NCBI RefSeq assembly: GCF_003432065.1
Contig: NZ_QWDE01000001.1
Coordinates: 930,001-994,000, forward strand
Source: Mucilaginibacter terrenus
Lineage (GTDB): Bacteria > Bacteroidota > Bacteroidia > Sphingobacteriales > Sphingobacteriaceae
Reading direction: 5' to 3'
Length of the DNA stretch: 64,000 bases
The notes beneath the pieces were generated by a model. That model was not told the DNA's origin. It saw only the letters and a list, made by a program, of their open reading frames with translations, and ran no database searches. Both the position numbers and the translations under genes were made by a program. Numbering within the stretch: the first letter of the stretch is position 1; each line of letters starts with the position of its first letter. Shown here piece after piece: positions 46,615-54,876 of the stretch.

Positions 46615-47799
46615 TCAATCCTTTAAGAACGGGTTAAAACTACGCGCGCCTACCTCCATACCAGCGGCCCTGCAAATGGTCTTATCTCCAAAACGAAAGT
46701 TGATGGTGTCCATTGCTTGATAAAGGCGGATGCGCTGCTCATTGTCTTCAAACAAATTTATTTGATAACTGCCGGTGCTCAGGTTACTCAATTTCACACC
46801 TATCAGCCTTATTGGCCGATGCTGGTTCCACGCTTTATCCAGCAGGTTTTTGATACCCGGAATCAAAATGTGTTCTGCTGCGGTAAGTGCAATTTTTTGT
46901 TGAACGGTATGTGTTTCGAAATTTGAATAGCGCAGCTTTATAGCAAGGCAGCCCGCAACCTTGTTCTCCCGCCTCAGTTTGCCTGCCAGTTCTTCAGTCA
47001 TGCTAACGAGGATGTTCTCCAGCGTGCGCCTGTCCTTCACATCGCTCTCAAAGGTATTTTCGGTACTGATAGACTTGCGATCACTGTGGGGTATAATGTC
47101 ACTGTCATCAATACCGTTTGCTTTATTATAGATATACGTCCCCATTTTGCCAAATACCGCCTCAAGGAACTTTAGATTGACGCGCTGCAGGTCCCCTATT
47201 TTCTCCAAACCATACTGATACAGCTTTTGGCAGGTACTCTCGCCTAGCCCGGGAATCTTACGAATGTTCAGCGGAGCTAAAAACTCCCGCTCGCCGCCAT
47301 GCGGTATTCGCAGTTGCCCGTTTGGCTTAGCCTGATTGGTAGCCATTTTAGCAAGTGTTTTACTAGATGCCATGCCGAACGATATGGGCAGACCAGTCTC
47401 CCGTATGACCGTTTGTCGCAGGTTAGTCGCAACATCATAAGGATCGTAAAAGCGGTCCATCCCGGTAAGATCTATGTAAAATTCATCTACAGACGTCTTC
47501 TGATATAATGGTACTGACCTGTGAATGATCTCTGTGACCTCCCTTGATGCTTCGCTGTAACGTCCGTAAGTGCCATGTACAACTACTGCCTGGGGACAAA
47601 GCTTTAGTGCCTGCCGCGTGGGCATTGCCGAGTGTACACCAAAAGCGCGCGCCTCATAACTCGCAGATGCCACCACGCCCCTATCGCTTGAACCGCCTAT
47701 AATAACAGGCTTTCCGATGAGCGATGGGTCAAACTTGCGCTCAACCGATACGAAGAACGAGTCGAGGTCTATGTGTACTATATGGCGTTTAACACCCAT
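46615..47799 (-). CDS. dinB: DNA polymerase IV (Y-family)
   Basis: From ATG 47799 the protein has 394 residues. The frame goes back to 47865, but MGVKRHIVHIDLDSFF is the typical start. Asp11 in HIDLDSFFVSVE and the SVDEFYIDLT pair bind metal. Palm and fingers, thumb with two HhH regions (KIPGLGESTCQKLYQYG) and little finger follow. It performs error-prone lesion bypass. Divergent 2H phosphoesterase genes begin 71 bp away across a palindrome. No C-terminal QxxLxLF clamp motif is obvious; SYQINLFED may serve. Confidence 0.95.
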   Translation of the reverse strand: MGVKRHIVHIDLDSFFVSVERKFDPSLIGKPVIIGGSSDRGVVASASYEARAFGVHSAMPTRQALKLCPQAVVVHGTYGRYSEASREVTEIIHRSVPLYQKTSVDEFYIDLTGMDRFYDPYDVATNLRQTVIRETGLPISFGMASSKTLAKMATNQAKPNGQLRIPHGGEREFLAPLNIRKIPGLGESTCQKLYQYGLEKIGDLQRVNLKFLEAVFGKMGTYIYNKANGIDDSDIIPHSDRKSISTENTFESDVKDRRTLENILVSMTEELAGKLRRENKVAGCLAIKLRYSNFETHTVQQKIALTAAEHILIPGIKNLLDKAWNQHRPIRLIGVKLSNLSTGSYQINLFEDNEQRIRLYQAMDTINFRFGDKTICRAAGMEVGARSFNPFLKD

Positions 47800-47823
47800 G
47801 CACAAATATGTAAAATAATTTGC

Positions 47824-47846
47824 AAATGCTAAAATTATTAGCATTT
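47824..47846. promoter_or_regulatory. Palindrome in the dinB / 2H divergent promoter
   Basis: Arms AAATGCTAA (47824-47832) and TTAGCATTT (47838-47846) are exact reverse complements with a 5-nt spacer, in the middle of the 71-bp region between two divergent genes. A second, shorter repeat GTGTT / AACAC follows near 47850-47865. This is a plausible operator for co-regulation. Confidence 0.5.
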
Positions 47847-47870
47847 TTGTGTTCAACAAACACATAGTAC

Positions 47871-48443
47871 ATGACAGGGTATGCCGATTATCTTTTCCTG
47901 CTTTCGCCTCCTGAAGAAGTTAAACTGGAGATTGACCGCTACAAGCGTGCTTCGGCAAGGTTAATTGGCCAATACGCCAGCATGAACTCGCCGGCGCACA
48001 TCAGCCTTGCACAAGTAGAAAGGCAAAAGCCGTTTTTTGCAGATAGCACAATCCAGCGTATGGAATTGGGTTTTAATACAATCCCGCCAGTACAACTGTA
48101 CATAGACGGGTTTAAGTATTTCACACACTTGCATAACAAGCATACAATTTACGCCGCTATCCGCATCACACCAGCCGTAGACGAATGGTTAATCTCAATC
48201 AGGAAAGTCCTGGGTATTAAAAAAGCTATCATTCCGCACATTACTGTTGTGAGGAATATTAATGTAGAATACTTTAACACCTTGTGGCCGCATTTCAGGC
48301 ACAAGCAACTGGTGATGCCATTTTTCGTAAGCGAGATTAAAGTAGTTAAGCGCGAAACATTTGCAAACCAGCCAAAGTGGGAGGCTTACAAAACATTCAG
48401 GTTCGGCGGAAAAATAATGACAGTAGTTAACAATCTTAAATAA
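47871..48443 (+). CDS. 2H phosphoesterase (2'-5' RNA ligase/LigT-like), copy 1
   Basis: The 190-residue protein has two H-x-T/S motifs of the 2H superfamily: His43-Ile-Ser45 and His123-Ile-Thr125, spaced as in YjcG/LigT-like members. The start YADYLFLLSPPEEVKLEI matches Bacteroidota 2'-5' RNA ligase family proteins. Members cleave or join 2'-5' or cyclic phosphodiester bonds. The cellular substrate is not known. A paralogue follows 5 bp downstream, and dinB is divergent. Confidence 0.82.
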   Translation: MTGYADYLFLLSPPEEVKLEIDRYKRASARLIGQYASMNSPAHISLAQVERQKPFFADSTIQRMELGFNTIPPVQLYIDGFKYFTHLHNKHTIYAAIRITPAVDEWLISIRKVLGIKKAIIPHITVVRNINVEYFNTLWPHFRHKQLVMPFFVSEIKVVKRETFANQPKWEAYKTFRFGGKIMTVVNNLK

Positions 48444-48448
48444 GGCTT

Positions 48449-49081
48449 ATGTTACACGAACATATAACACAATTATATAATTACCTATACGTACTCTCTC
48501 CCGATGAACAGGTAAAAGAGTTCATAAAGAAATACAAGAGCTGGTCTGCAGATGTGATAGGCAGTTTTGAAAGCCGGCACAGTATTGCGCATATAACTGT
48601 CAATTATCTCGACAGAAAGATGTTGAGCTTTGTTGAGCCATCATTTCTGAACCTGGAGTATAGGTTAAGAAAGTTACCTTCAATTAACCTTAAAATAAAT
48701 GGATTTGATTGTTTTAAGGAAAGTAACACCATATACGCTTCTATAGAGATGGATGAAATGACGAAAGCCTGGTTTGATCAAATGCAAACCATAGCTCCTG
48801 GAAAACCTAAACACAAAACTCCCCACATTACCATTTTAAAGAACTTATCTAAAAAGAACTTTGATTTGTTATGGCCTAAATTTCAAAACGCTTTATTTCA
48901 GCATACCTTTAAAATCGATAACCTTACTGTGTTACGTAAGGAGGCCTTCAATGAAGATGCGCGATATAAAACGGTAGCGGAGTTTAAGTTTAGTAAACGA
49001 GTGCTTACTGCAGACAACTTCAGGAATGTGTATGTACCAATGAAAAAAACGCAGCCTGGCCTGCAACTTTCAGCTTTTTAA
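48449..49081 (+). CDS. 2H phosphoesterase (2'-5' RNA ligase/LigT-like), copy 2
   Basis: The 210-residue protein is a paralogue of the preceding gene (NYLYVLSPDEQVKEFI against DYLFLLSPPEEVKLEI). Both motifs are intact: His48-Ile-Thr50 and His126-Ile-Thr128. It has a longer C-terminal tail of about 20 residues after the fold. The 5-bp spacing shows co-transcription. Tandem retention of two intact copies suggests a heterodimer or two substrates. Exact reaction is unknown. Confidence 0.82.
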   Translation: MLHEHITQLYNYLYVLSPDEQVKEFIKKYKSWSADVIGSFESRHSIAHITVNYLDRKMLSFVEPSFLNLEYRLRKLPSINLKINGFDCFKESNTIYASIEMDEMTKAWFDQMQTIAPGKPKHKTPHITILKNLSKKNFDLLWPKFQNALFQHTFKIDNLTVLRKEAFNEDARYKTVAEFKFSKRVLTADNFRNVYVPMKKTQPGLQLSAF

Positions 49082-49148
49082 AACTGGCAGCAGCGCTAAA
49101 CCATCGCAGCTGTGTTTTGTCAGATAGTAACATCAAATCAATTTACCG

Positions 49149-49442
49149 ATGAAGACAATAAATAAAATCGGAATTATGCTTGCAATGATGGGGTCACTAT
49201 CTCTTTCATCCTGCGCAAGCGATTACTATGTGGCAGACCGGCCAGTTGAACCGGTATATGTCAGGCCAGTTGCACCTTATGCTAATGCTTATTGGGTACC
49301 CGGCGAGTGGGTTTGGCGAGGAAACAGATATGTTTACCGTAACGGGTATTACGCCCGTCCCCGTGCTAATCGCGTGTATGTACAAGGCGCCTGGGTGCAC
49401 AGCAATCGTGGGTACGTTTGGAGACGTGGACATTGGAGGTAA
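49149..49442 (+). CDS. YXWGXW-repeat small lipoprotein
   Basis: The 97-residue protein has lipobox Cys23 (LSLSSCASD). The mature part is built of Tyr/Trp/Arg-rich repeats (YWVPGEWVWRGNRYVYRNGYY, GAWVHSNRGYVWRRGHWR), the YXWGXW family common in Bacteroidota and Proteobacteria. It is basic and presumably anchored to the outer or inner membrane. Function is unknown. It has its own terminator and no operon partners. Confidence 0.8.
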   Translation: MKTINKIGIMLAMMGSLSLSSCASDYYVADRPVEPVYVRPVAPYANAYWVPGEWVWRGNRYVYRNGYYARPRANRVYVQGAWVHSNRGYVWRRGHWR

Positions 49443-49466
49443 TCTGGCACCAAAAACATTTGTAAA

Positions 49467-49503
49467 ACAAGAAAGCCGCTTTTCTAAGAAGCGGCTTTCT
49501 TGT
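49467..49503. terminator. Bidirectional terminator (lipoprotein / argS)
   Basis: There are 15-bp exact arms built on AAGAAAGCCGCTT and AAGCGGCTTTCTT with a 7-nt loop, between convergent genes. T runs on both strands support termination from either side. Confidence 0.85.
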
Positions 49504-49521
49504 TAATTCGTTGAAGGTATT

Positions 49522-51291
49522 CTACATTCTTTCGGGTACTTCAATCCCTAACAAAGCCATTGCTTTGTTAATCACCTTAGCTGTACCTGCAGATAAGCTT
49601 AATCTAAATTGCTTAAGGTTTTCAGTATCGGCCTGCATTATTGATACCTCATGATAAAATTTGTTATATGTTTTTGCAACATCGTAAACATAGTTCGCGA
49701 TAAGTGCCGGGCTATGGTCTGCCGCAGCAGCAAGTATTGTTTCAGGAAATTTAGTGAGCGTTACTATCAGGTCGCGCTCTACCCCTTCTAATGTAGTTAC
49801 CGATGCGCTACCTGCCGCTTCATTGTAACCTGCTTTACTAAGTACTGAACGAATTCTGGCGTGAGTATATTGAATAAACGGACCGGTATGTCCCTGGAAA
49901 TCTACCGACTCGGCAGGGTCAAACAATAAACGTTTCTTAGGATCAACTTTAAGCAGGAAATATTTTAAAGCGCCAAGCCCGATAGTACGATATAGCTTTG
50001 TTTTGTCTTCTTCACTGAAATCTACCACTTTGCCCATTGCTTCGGTTTGTTCGGCAGCGGTGTTAAACATGTCCTGCATCAGGTCATCTGCATCAACTAC
50101 CGTACCCTCGCGCGACTTCATCTTTCCGGATGGAAGATCTACCATGCCGTAAGATAAATGGTACAAACCGTTTGCCCAAGTTTTACCCAGCTTCTGTAAG
50201 ATCAAAAAAAGCACTTTAAAGTGGTAGTCCTGTTCGTTACCTACCACGTAAATCGACTCATCCACACCAAAATCATCGTACTTAAGCTGTGCTGTGCCTA
50301 TATCCTGCGTAATGTATACTGATGTGCCATCCGCACGCAATACCAGCTTCTGGTCTAATCCATCATCTGTAAGGTCTATCCAAACTGAACCATCTTCCTT
50401 TTTAAAGAATACGCCTTTAGAAAGGCCCTCCTCTATAATGTCTTTCCCCAGTAAATAGGTATTGCTCTCGTAATAGTACTTATCAAAATCAACTCCAAGG
50501 GTTTTATAGGTTTCGTCAAAACCTGCATATACCCAGCCATTCATGGTGTTCCATAAATTGATGACCTCCGCGTCGCCCGCTTCCCACTTCTGAAGCATCT
50601 GTTGTGCTTCTTTAATTAGCGGCGCGTTCTTTTTAGCGTCATCCTCAGTTTGTCCGGCCGCTTTAAGTTGATCTATTTCTTGCTTGTAAGCTTTATCAAA
50701 CAGCACATAATACTTACCTGCAAGATGGTCGCCCTTTAAGCCTGATGTCTCAGGCGTTTCGCCATTGCCAAATTTTTGCCAGGCCAGCATACTTTTACAA
50801 ATATGTATACCGCGGTCGTTTACCAGGTTGGCTTTTATTACAGTGTAACCTGCAGCCTCCAATATCTTTGCAACCGAATAGCCTAAAAGGTTATTACGTA
50901 TATGGCCAAGATGCAGCGGTTTATTGGTGTTTGGAGAAGAGTACTCTACCATCACCTTTCTCCCATTTGGTACAACCGTGGCGAAGTCTTCTGCCAGCAC
51001 CTCTTTATCAAGTTTGCTCAGCCAAAAATCGTCAGTGAAAGACAGGTTAAGAAAGCCTTTGATAATATTAAAAGAAGCTATTTCTTCAACATTTCGCTGC
51101 AGGTATTCGCCAATTTCTCCACCGGTTTGCTCAGGCGATTTGCGCGACATTTTGGTATATGGAAAAGTAACCACCGTTACCTGTCCTTCAAACTCTCTCC
51201 GTGTTTCTTGTAAATTTATATCCTTAGCGGCGATGTCGGCATCGTAAAGCTCCTTTACCGCTTTAGCTACCGCATTTGTAATTAGCTCCAT
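49522..51291 (-). CDS. argS: Arginyl-tRNA synthetase
   Basis: This 589-residue class I synthetase has an N-terminal Add-1 tRNA-binding domain (about 1-85), the HIGH motif as HLGH at 127-130 (NTNKPLHLGHIRNN), the KMSK-equivalent region GKMKSREG, and a C-terminal DALR anticodon domain ending in LGIEVPERM. It charges tRNA-Arg in the cytoplasm. The length is normal. TAATTTTG on the minus strand ends 5 bp before the ATG, so transcription may start at or near the start codon. It is a single gene. Confidence 0.97.
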   Translation of the reverse strand: MELITNAVAKAVKELYDADIAAKDINLQETRREFEGQVTVVTFPYTKMSRKSPEQTGGEIGEYLQRNVEEIASFNIIKGFLNLSFTDDFWLSKLDKEVLAEDFATVVPNGRKVMVEYSSPNTNKPLHLGHIRNNLLGYSVAKILEAAGYTVIKANLVNDRGIHICKSMLAWQKFGNGETPETSGLKGDHLAGKYYVLFDKAYKQEIDQLKAAGQTEDDAKKNAPLIKEAQQMLQKWEAGDAEVINLWNTMNGWVYAGFDETYKTLGVDFDKYYYESNTYLLGKDIIEEGLSKGVFFKKEDGSVWIDLTDDGLDQKLVLRADGTSVYITQDIGTAQLKYDDFGVDESIYVVGNEQDYHFKVLFLILQKLGKTWANGLYHLSYGMVDLPSGKMKSREGTVVDADDLMQDMFNTAAEQTEAMGKVVDFSEEDKTKLYRTIGLGALKYFLLKVDPKKRLLFDPAESVDFQGHTGPFIQYTHARIRSVLSKAGYNEAAGSASVTTLEGVERDLIVTLTKFPETILAAAADHSPALIANYVYDVAKTYNKFYHEVSIMQADTENLKQFRLSLSAGTAKVINKAMALLGIEVPERM

Positions 51292-51296
51292 TGTCG

Positions 51297-51304
51297 CAAA
51301 ATTA
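51297..51304 (-). promoter_or_regulatory. Start-proximal -7 box of argS
   Basis: The minus strand reads TAATTTTG (TAnnTTTG) 5 bp upstream of the argS ATG. If used, the transcript would be leaderless or nearly so. A similar arrangement is seen for hscB and the DinB-family gene. Confidence 0.35.
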
Positions 51305-51404
51305 GCAATTGTTCATGGTTGGTGGCAATGTGCTGTCACTTTTTATGCTCAGCCTGCAAAAACGTTTTTTTAAGCTTGAGCTTAAATAAGTTTCTTTCAA
51401 AAAA

Positions 51405-51427
51405 TAGGTTTAAACCGTTTAAACCTA
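51405..51427. promoter_or_regulatory. 23-bp palindromic operator candidate upstream of the acyl-CoA dehydrogenase
   Basis: TAGGTTTAAA and TTTAAACCTA flank CCG as perfect 10-bp arms, and the left half contains a nested GGTTTAAACC palindrome. It lies 90 bp upstream of the start and 62 bp upstream of a TATATTTG box. The form resembles TetR-family operators, but no regulator is encoded nearby. Confidence 0.55.
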
Positions 51428-51488
51428 CATTTTAGTAAAAACAATTCTCTTTGGTCTAAAAACAGGGTTTTTGTGTATGTCATTTGTA

Positions 51489-51496
51489 TATATTTG
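51489..51496 (+). promoter_or_regulatory. -7 box of the acyl-CoA dehydrogenase gene
   Basis: TATATTTG lies 20 bp before the ATG at 51517. A TTTG at 51470-51473 is upstream with only 15 bp spacing, shorter than usual. The -7 match is exact. Confidence 0.45.
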
Positions 51497-51516
51497 ACTA
51501 ACCAATCCGTACAATT

Positions 51517-52698
51517 ATGGCCAAAAAAGACCTTTATGACGCTCCTGATTATTACCTTTTAGATGAACTATTATCCGAAGAACATAAGTTAATACGGGCA
51601 ACTGTCCGCGATTGGGTCAAAAAAGAATTAAGTCCGGTTATAGAAGATTACGCTCAAAAGGCGGAGTTCCCACGGCACCTTTTGAAAGGTTTGGCAGAGA
51701 TTGGTGCTTTCGGGCCGACTGTACCTGTCGAATATGGCGGACTTGGACTAGATTACATGGCATATGGCGTAATTATGCAGGAACTGGAACGAGGCGACTC
51801 AGGCATTCGGTCAACAGCTTCAGTACAGGGCTCACTGGTGATGTATCCCATATATGCTTACGGCAGCGAAGAACAAAAGCACAAATACTTACCCAAATTG
51901 GCAACAGGCGAACTGATGGGTTGCTTTGGCCTGACTGAACCTGACCATGGCAGTAACCCGGGCGGGATGGTAACCAATATCAAAGACGAGGGAGATCATT
52001 ATGTGCTGAACGGCGCTAAAATGTGGATTTCTAATGCACCATTTGCAGATATAGCAGTTGTATGGGCCAAAGATGAGAGCGGCAAAATACGGGGCCTTAT
52101 AGTCGAGCGAGGTATGGAAGGTTTTAGCACCCCGGAAACGCATAACAAATGGTCATTACGTGCATCGTCAACAGGCGAGCTTGTATTTGATAATGTAAAA
52201 ATTCCAAGGGAAAATGTACTCCCCAATATAAGCGGTATCAAAGGTCCGCTTGGATGTCTTAACCAGGCACGCTATGGTATAGCCTGGGGAGCTTTAGGTG
52301 CAGCTATGGACTGCTACGACACCGCGTTAAGGTATTCAAAAGAGCGTGTACAGTTTGGCCGGCCAATAGCGGGATTTCAATTGCAGCAAAAGAAGCTTGC
52401 AGAAATGATAACTGAAATAACTAAGGGACAATTATTGGTGTGGCGCTTAGGTATCCTTAAGAACGAGAACCGCGCTACACCTGCACAGATATCTATGGCG
52501 AAGCGCAACAGTGTAGAAACTGCCTTGAACATCTCACGCGAAGCCAGGCAGATGCTTGGTGGAATGGGTATAACTGGCGAATACCCTATTATGAGACACA
52601 TGATGAACCTTGAGTCGGTAGTTACGTATGAGGGTACCCATGACATACATTTGCTTATAACCGGCATGGATATTACCGGAGAAGATGCATTTAAGTAA
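51517..52698 (+). CDS. gcdH: Acyl-CoA dehydrogenase, glutaryl-CoA dehydrogenase type
   Basis: The 393-residue FAD enzyme has ACAD domains in order. GCFGLTEPDHGSNPGGM binds substrate and FAD, KMWISNAPFADIAVVWAK lies in the beta domain, and the catalytic base is Glu372 in TYEGTHDIH. SGIRSTASVQGSLVMYPI, with its Arg near the substrate carboxylate, is the signature of glutaryl-CoA dehydrogenases. It probably oxidatively decarboxylates glutaryl-CoA to crotonyl-CoA in lysine/tryptophan breakdown. A palindrome and a -7 box precede it, so it appears to have its own regulated promoter. Confidence 0.88.
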   Translation: MAKKDLYDAPDYYLLDELLSEEHKLIRATVRDWVKKELSPVIEDYAQKAEFPRHLLKGLAEIGAFGPTVPVEYGGLGLDYMAYGVIMQELERGDSGIRSTASVQGSLVMYPIYAYGSEEQKHKYLPKLATGELMGCFGLTEPDHGSNPGGMVTNIKDEGDHYVLNGAKMWISNAPFADIAVVWAKDESGKIRGLIVERGMEGFSTPETHNKWSLRASSTGELVFDNVKIPRENVLPNISGIKGPLGCLNQARYGIAWGALGAAMDCYDTALRYSKERVQFGRPIAGFQLQQKKLAEMITEITKGQLLVWRLGILKNENRATPAQISMAKRNSVETALNISREARQMLGGMGITGEYPIMRHMMNLESVVTYEGTHDIHLLITGMDITGEDAFK

Positions 52699-52734
52699 TT
52701 TAAAGTAAATATTACCACAATGTCGGCTAAGTAT

Positions 52735-52742
52735 TATATTTG
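52735..52742 (+). promoter_or_regulatory. -7 box of the TPR histidine kinase gene
   Basis: TATATTTG lies 30 bp upstream of ATG 52773, in the short gap after the dehydrogenase gene. It is the same octamer as upstream of gcdH. No -33 TTG at good spacing was seen. Confidence 0.4.
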
Positions 52743-52772
52743 TTGTGACAAGTGTAACTGACCCCAACATTA

Positions 52773-54875
52773 ATGTACAAAATTGACTTTTTAGCCTGGA
52801 GAAACCTCACCAGGCTTGGTTGCCTCTTTATAATACTTCTGGTTTACGCTTGTAAAGAAAAAAATGCTGCCGATAATGGTGATTATTCTCCCGAATTTTT
52901 AAAAATTAAGAATAAAGTAGAAAATATTTGGAAAACCGGGGATATAAAAGGCGGTTTGGTTTATCTCGACTCTGCATTTCTTAGAATACCTTCCCCAACG
53001 AGCAATGATCGCTTCCGAAGGTATGCTTTTCATTACGTATACTATGCCAAAACCATACACAAACAAGACTCTGCACTTATCTACTCCGACAGTTTAGTTG
53101 CCGAAGCCGCCAAAATGCCAAACTCCAGGCAATATTCTATGAATGTGGCCGAGGCAAGTTTCTCAAGAGGAGACGCACTGTTTGAACTTCAGCAATTTTC
53201 AGATGCTTATCAGTCATACTACCAGGGTTATTTAATGGGGAAAAACTATGTGAACATGGCTGCCCTATCAGACTATACTTACCGTATGGGAATGATTATG
53301 TACAAGCAGCGTAAGTACAACCTCGCAGTTAAGTATTTTAAAGACAGCTACGCACAAAACGTTCGCGATAAACAAGAGGTAAACAGAGGCTTTGTAGGCT
53401 TTTACCGCCGCCAGGAACTGCTTGATAATATCGGTTTAAGCTTCCGTCACAATAATCAGGATGATAGTGCTTTAGTTTACTTTAACAAGGCATTAGTAGA
53501 AATAACCACTAACACTCCCCTATACCCTGAACGCAAGCAGCACATGGATATGGCGCGCGGTGTAGTTTACGGCAATATGGCCGAGGTATACATACAGAAC
53601 GGTGAAAATGCTAAGGCTGAGGAACTACTCAAAAAAAGCATAGCCATTAATCTAAGAGGTGATTATGACAACCGTGATGCTCAGCTCACCGAAGTAAAAC
53701 TTGGGCAGTTGTATCTTAAACAACGCAAAGATGAGGAATTAGTAAAGTTGCTGGCCGACCTCAAAGCACAGCTGGATACCATTAAAAACCCGGATGCCGA
53801 GGCGGATTATAACCGTTTAATGAGCGGGTATTATGCTAATAAAAGTAATCTCCGGCTGGCATTATCTCACTTGCAACTTTATAATCTTCAGAAAGATTCT
53901 ATCACAAAAGCAAACAATCTAATTCTTGAGACCAATGTAGGCCAACAGCTATCCAACTATGAAAAGCAGCATGAAATAGATACCTTAAGTACTCATAATA
54001 AACTACAGCTAATTTACATTTATGCTGTTACTATTGTTGCGGTCTTAACGGCCATTATCATGTTTTTGGTTTATCGCAATTGGAAACGCTCTAAGAAGGA
54101 TGTGCTTACAGTTAACTTGTTAAACCAGCAAATTAACGAGCAAAACCATGTTTTGGAAAACGCGCTGAACGAGTTGAACAACAGCAGTAAAGAAAAAGAC
54201 AGAATCCTGCGCACAGTAGCCCATGATTTAAGAAACCCTATCGGCGGCATTGCTTCTCTTACCGCCATGATGGCTGAGGATGAATACACCGATGACCAAA
54301 AAGAATTGATCAATCTGGTAAAAGAAACATCTGTAAACTCGCTTGAACTCATAAACGAGATACTGGAAGCAACTAATTTGTCTTCGGTACCGTTGAACCT
54401 GGAACGGGTTGACATCAATTCGCTGGTTAACAATAGTGTAGAATTGCTGCGTTTTAAAGCTGCAGAGAAGAACCAGCAAATACTATTAGAGCCACTGGAC
54501 AAACCTATGGACCTATTAATAAGCCGGGAGAAGATATGGCGTGTTATAAGCAACCTAATTAGTAACGCCATCAAATTTAGCCCTACTGGCGAGACTATAT
54601 CAGTAAAGCTGACTGAAGACGGCCATCAGGTGGTTATATCCGTGAGAGATAATGGAATAGGAATTCCAGAGACACTTAAAGATCAGGTATTCAATATGTT
54701 TACATCAGCACAACGCACCGGAACAGAAGGTGAAAAATCGTTCGGCCTTGGACTTTCTATTTGTCGTCAGATCATGGAAAAGCACAAGGGTAAAATTTGG
54801 TTTCAGAGCAATGAACAACAAGGCACAACCTTCTTTATAAGCCTTCCCTATTTTAAAAGCCGGGATTTCAAATAA
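52773..54875 (+). CDS. TPR-containing sensor histidine kinase
   Basis: The 700-residue protein has an N-terminal lipoprotein-like segment (LLVYACKEKN, Cys27) and a TPR array (about 60-390, SYQSYYQGYLMGKNYVNMA and NMAEVYIQNGENAKAEELL). A membrane helix (about 409-430), a coiled coil, HisKA with His484 (VAHDLRNPIGG) and an HATPase ending GLGLSICRQIMEKHKGKIW follow. There is no receiver domain. The orphan kinase has no adjacent response regulator. The signal is unknown and presumably read by the periplasmic TPRs. Confidence 0.9.
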   Translation: MYKIDFLAWRNLTRLGCLFIILLVYACKEKNAADNGDYSPEFLKIKNKVENIWKTGDIKGGLVYLDSAFLRIPSPTSNDRFRRYAFHYVYYAKTIHKQDSALIYSDSLVAEAAKMPNSRQYSMNVAEASFSRGDALFELQQFSDAYQSYYQGYLMGKNYVNMAALSDYTYRMGMIMYKQRKYNLAVKYFKDSYAQNVRDKQEVNRGFVGFYRRQELLDNIGLSFRHNNQDDSALVYFNKALVEITTNTPLYPERKQHMDMARGVVYGNMAEVYIQNGENAKAEELLKKSIAINLRGDYDNRDAQLTEVKLGQLYLKQRKDEELVKLLADLKAQLDTIKNPDAEADYNRLMSGYYANKSNLRLALSHLQLYNLQKDSITKANNLILETNVGQQLSNYEKQHEIDTLSTHNKLQLIYIYAVTIVAVLTAIIMFLVYRNWKRSKKDVLTVNLLNQQINEQNHVLENALNELNNSSKEKDRILRTVAHDLRNPIGGIASLTAMMAEDEYTDDQKELINLVKETSVNSLELINEILEATNLSSVPLNLERVDINSLVNNSVELLRFKAAEKNQQILLEPLDKPMDLLISREKIWRVISNLISNAIKFSPTGETISVKLTEDGHQVVISVRDNGIGIPETLKDQVFNMFTSAQRTGTEGEKSFGLGLSICRQIMEKHKGKIWFQSNEQQGTTFFISLPYFKSRDFK

Positions 54876-54876
54876 A

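Noticed and set aside
54071..54574. 167-codon antisense frame in the TPR kinase gene
   Set aside because: It is antisense to conserved HisKA/HATPase coding sequence. Its Leu/Ser/Phe-rich content is typical of reverse-strand frames.
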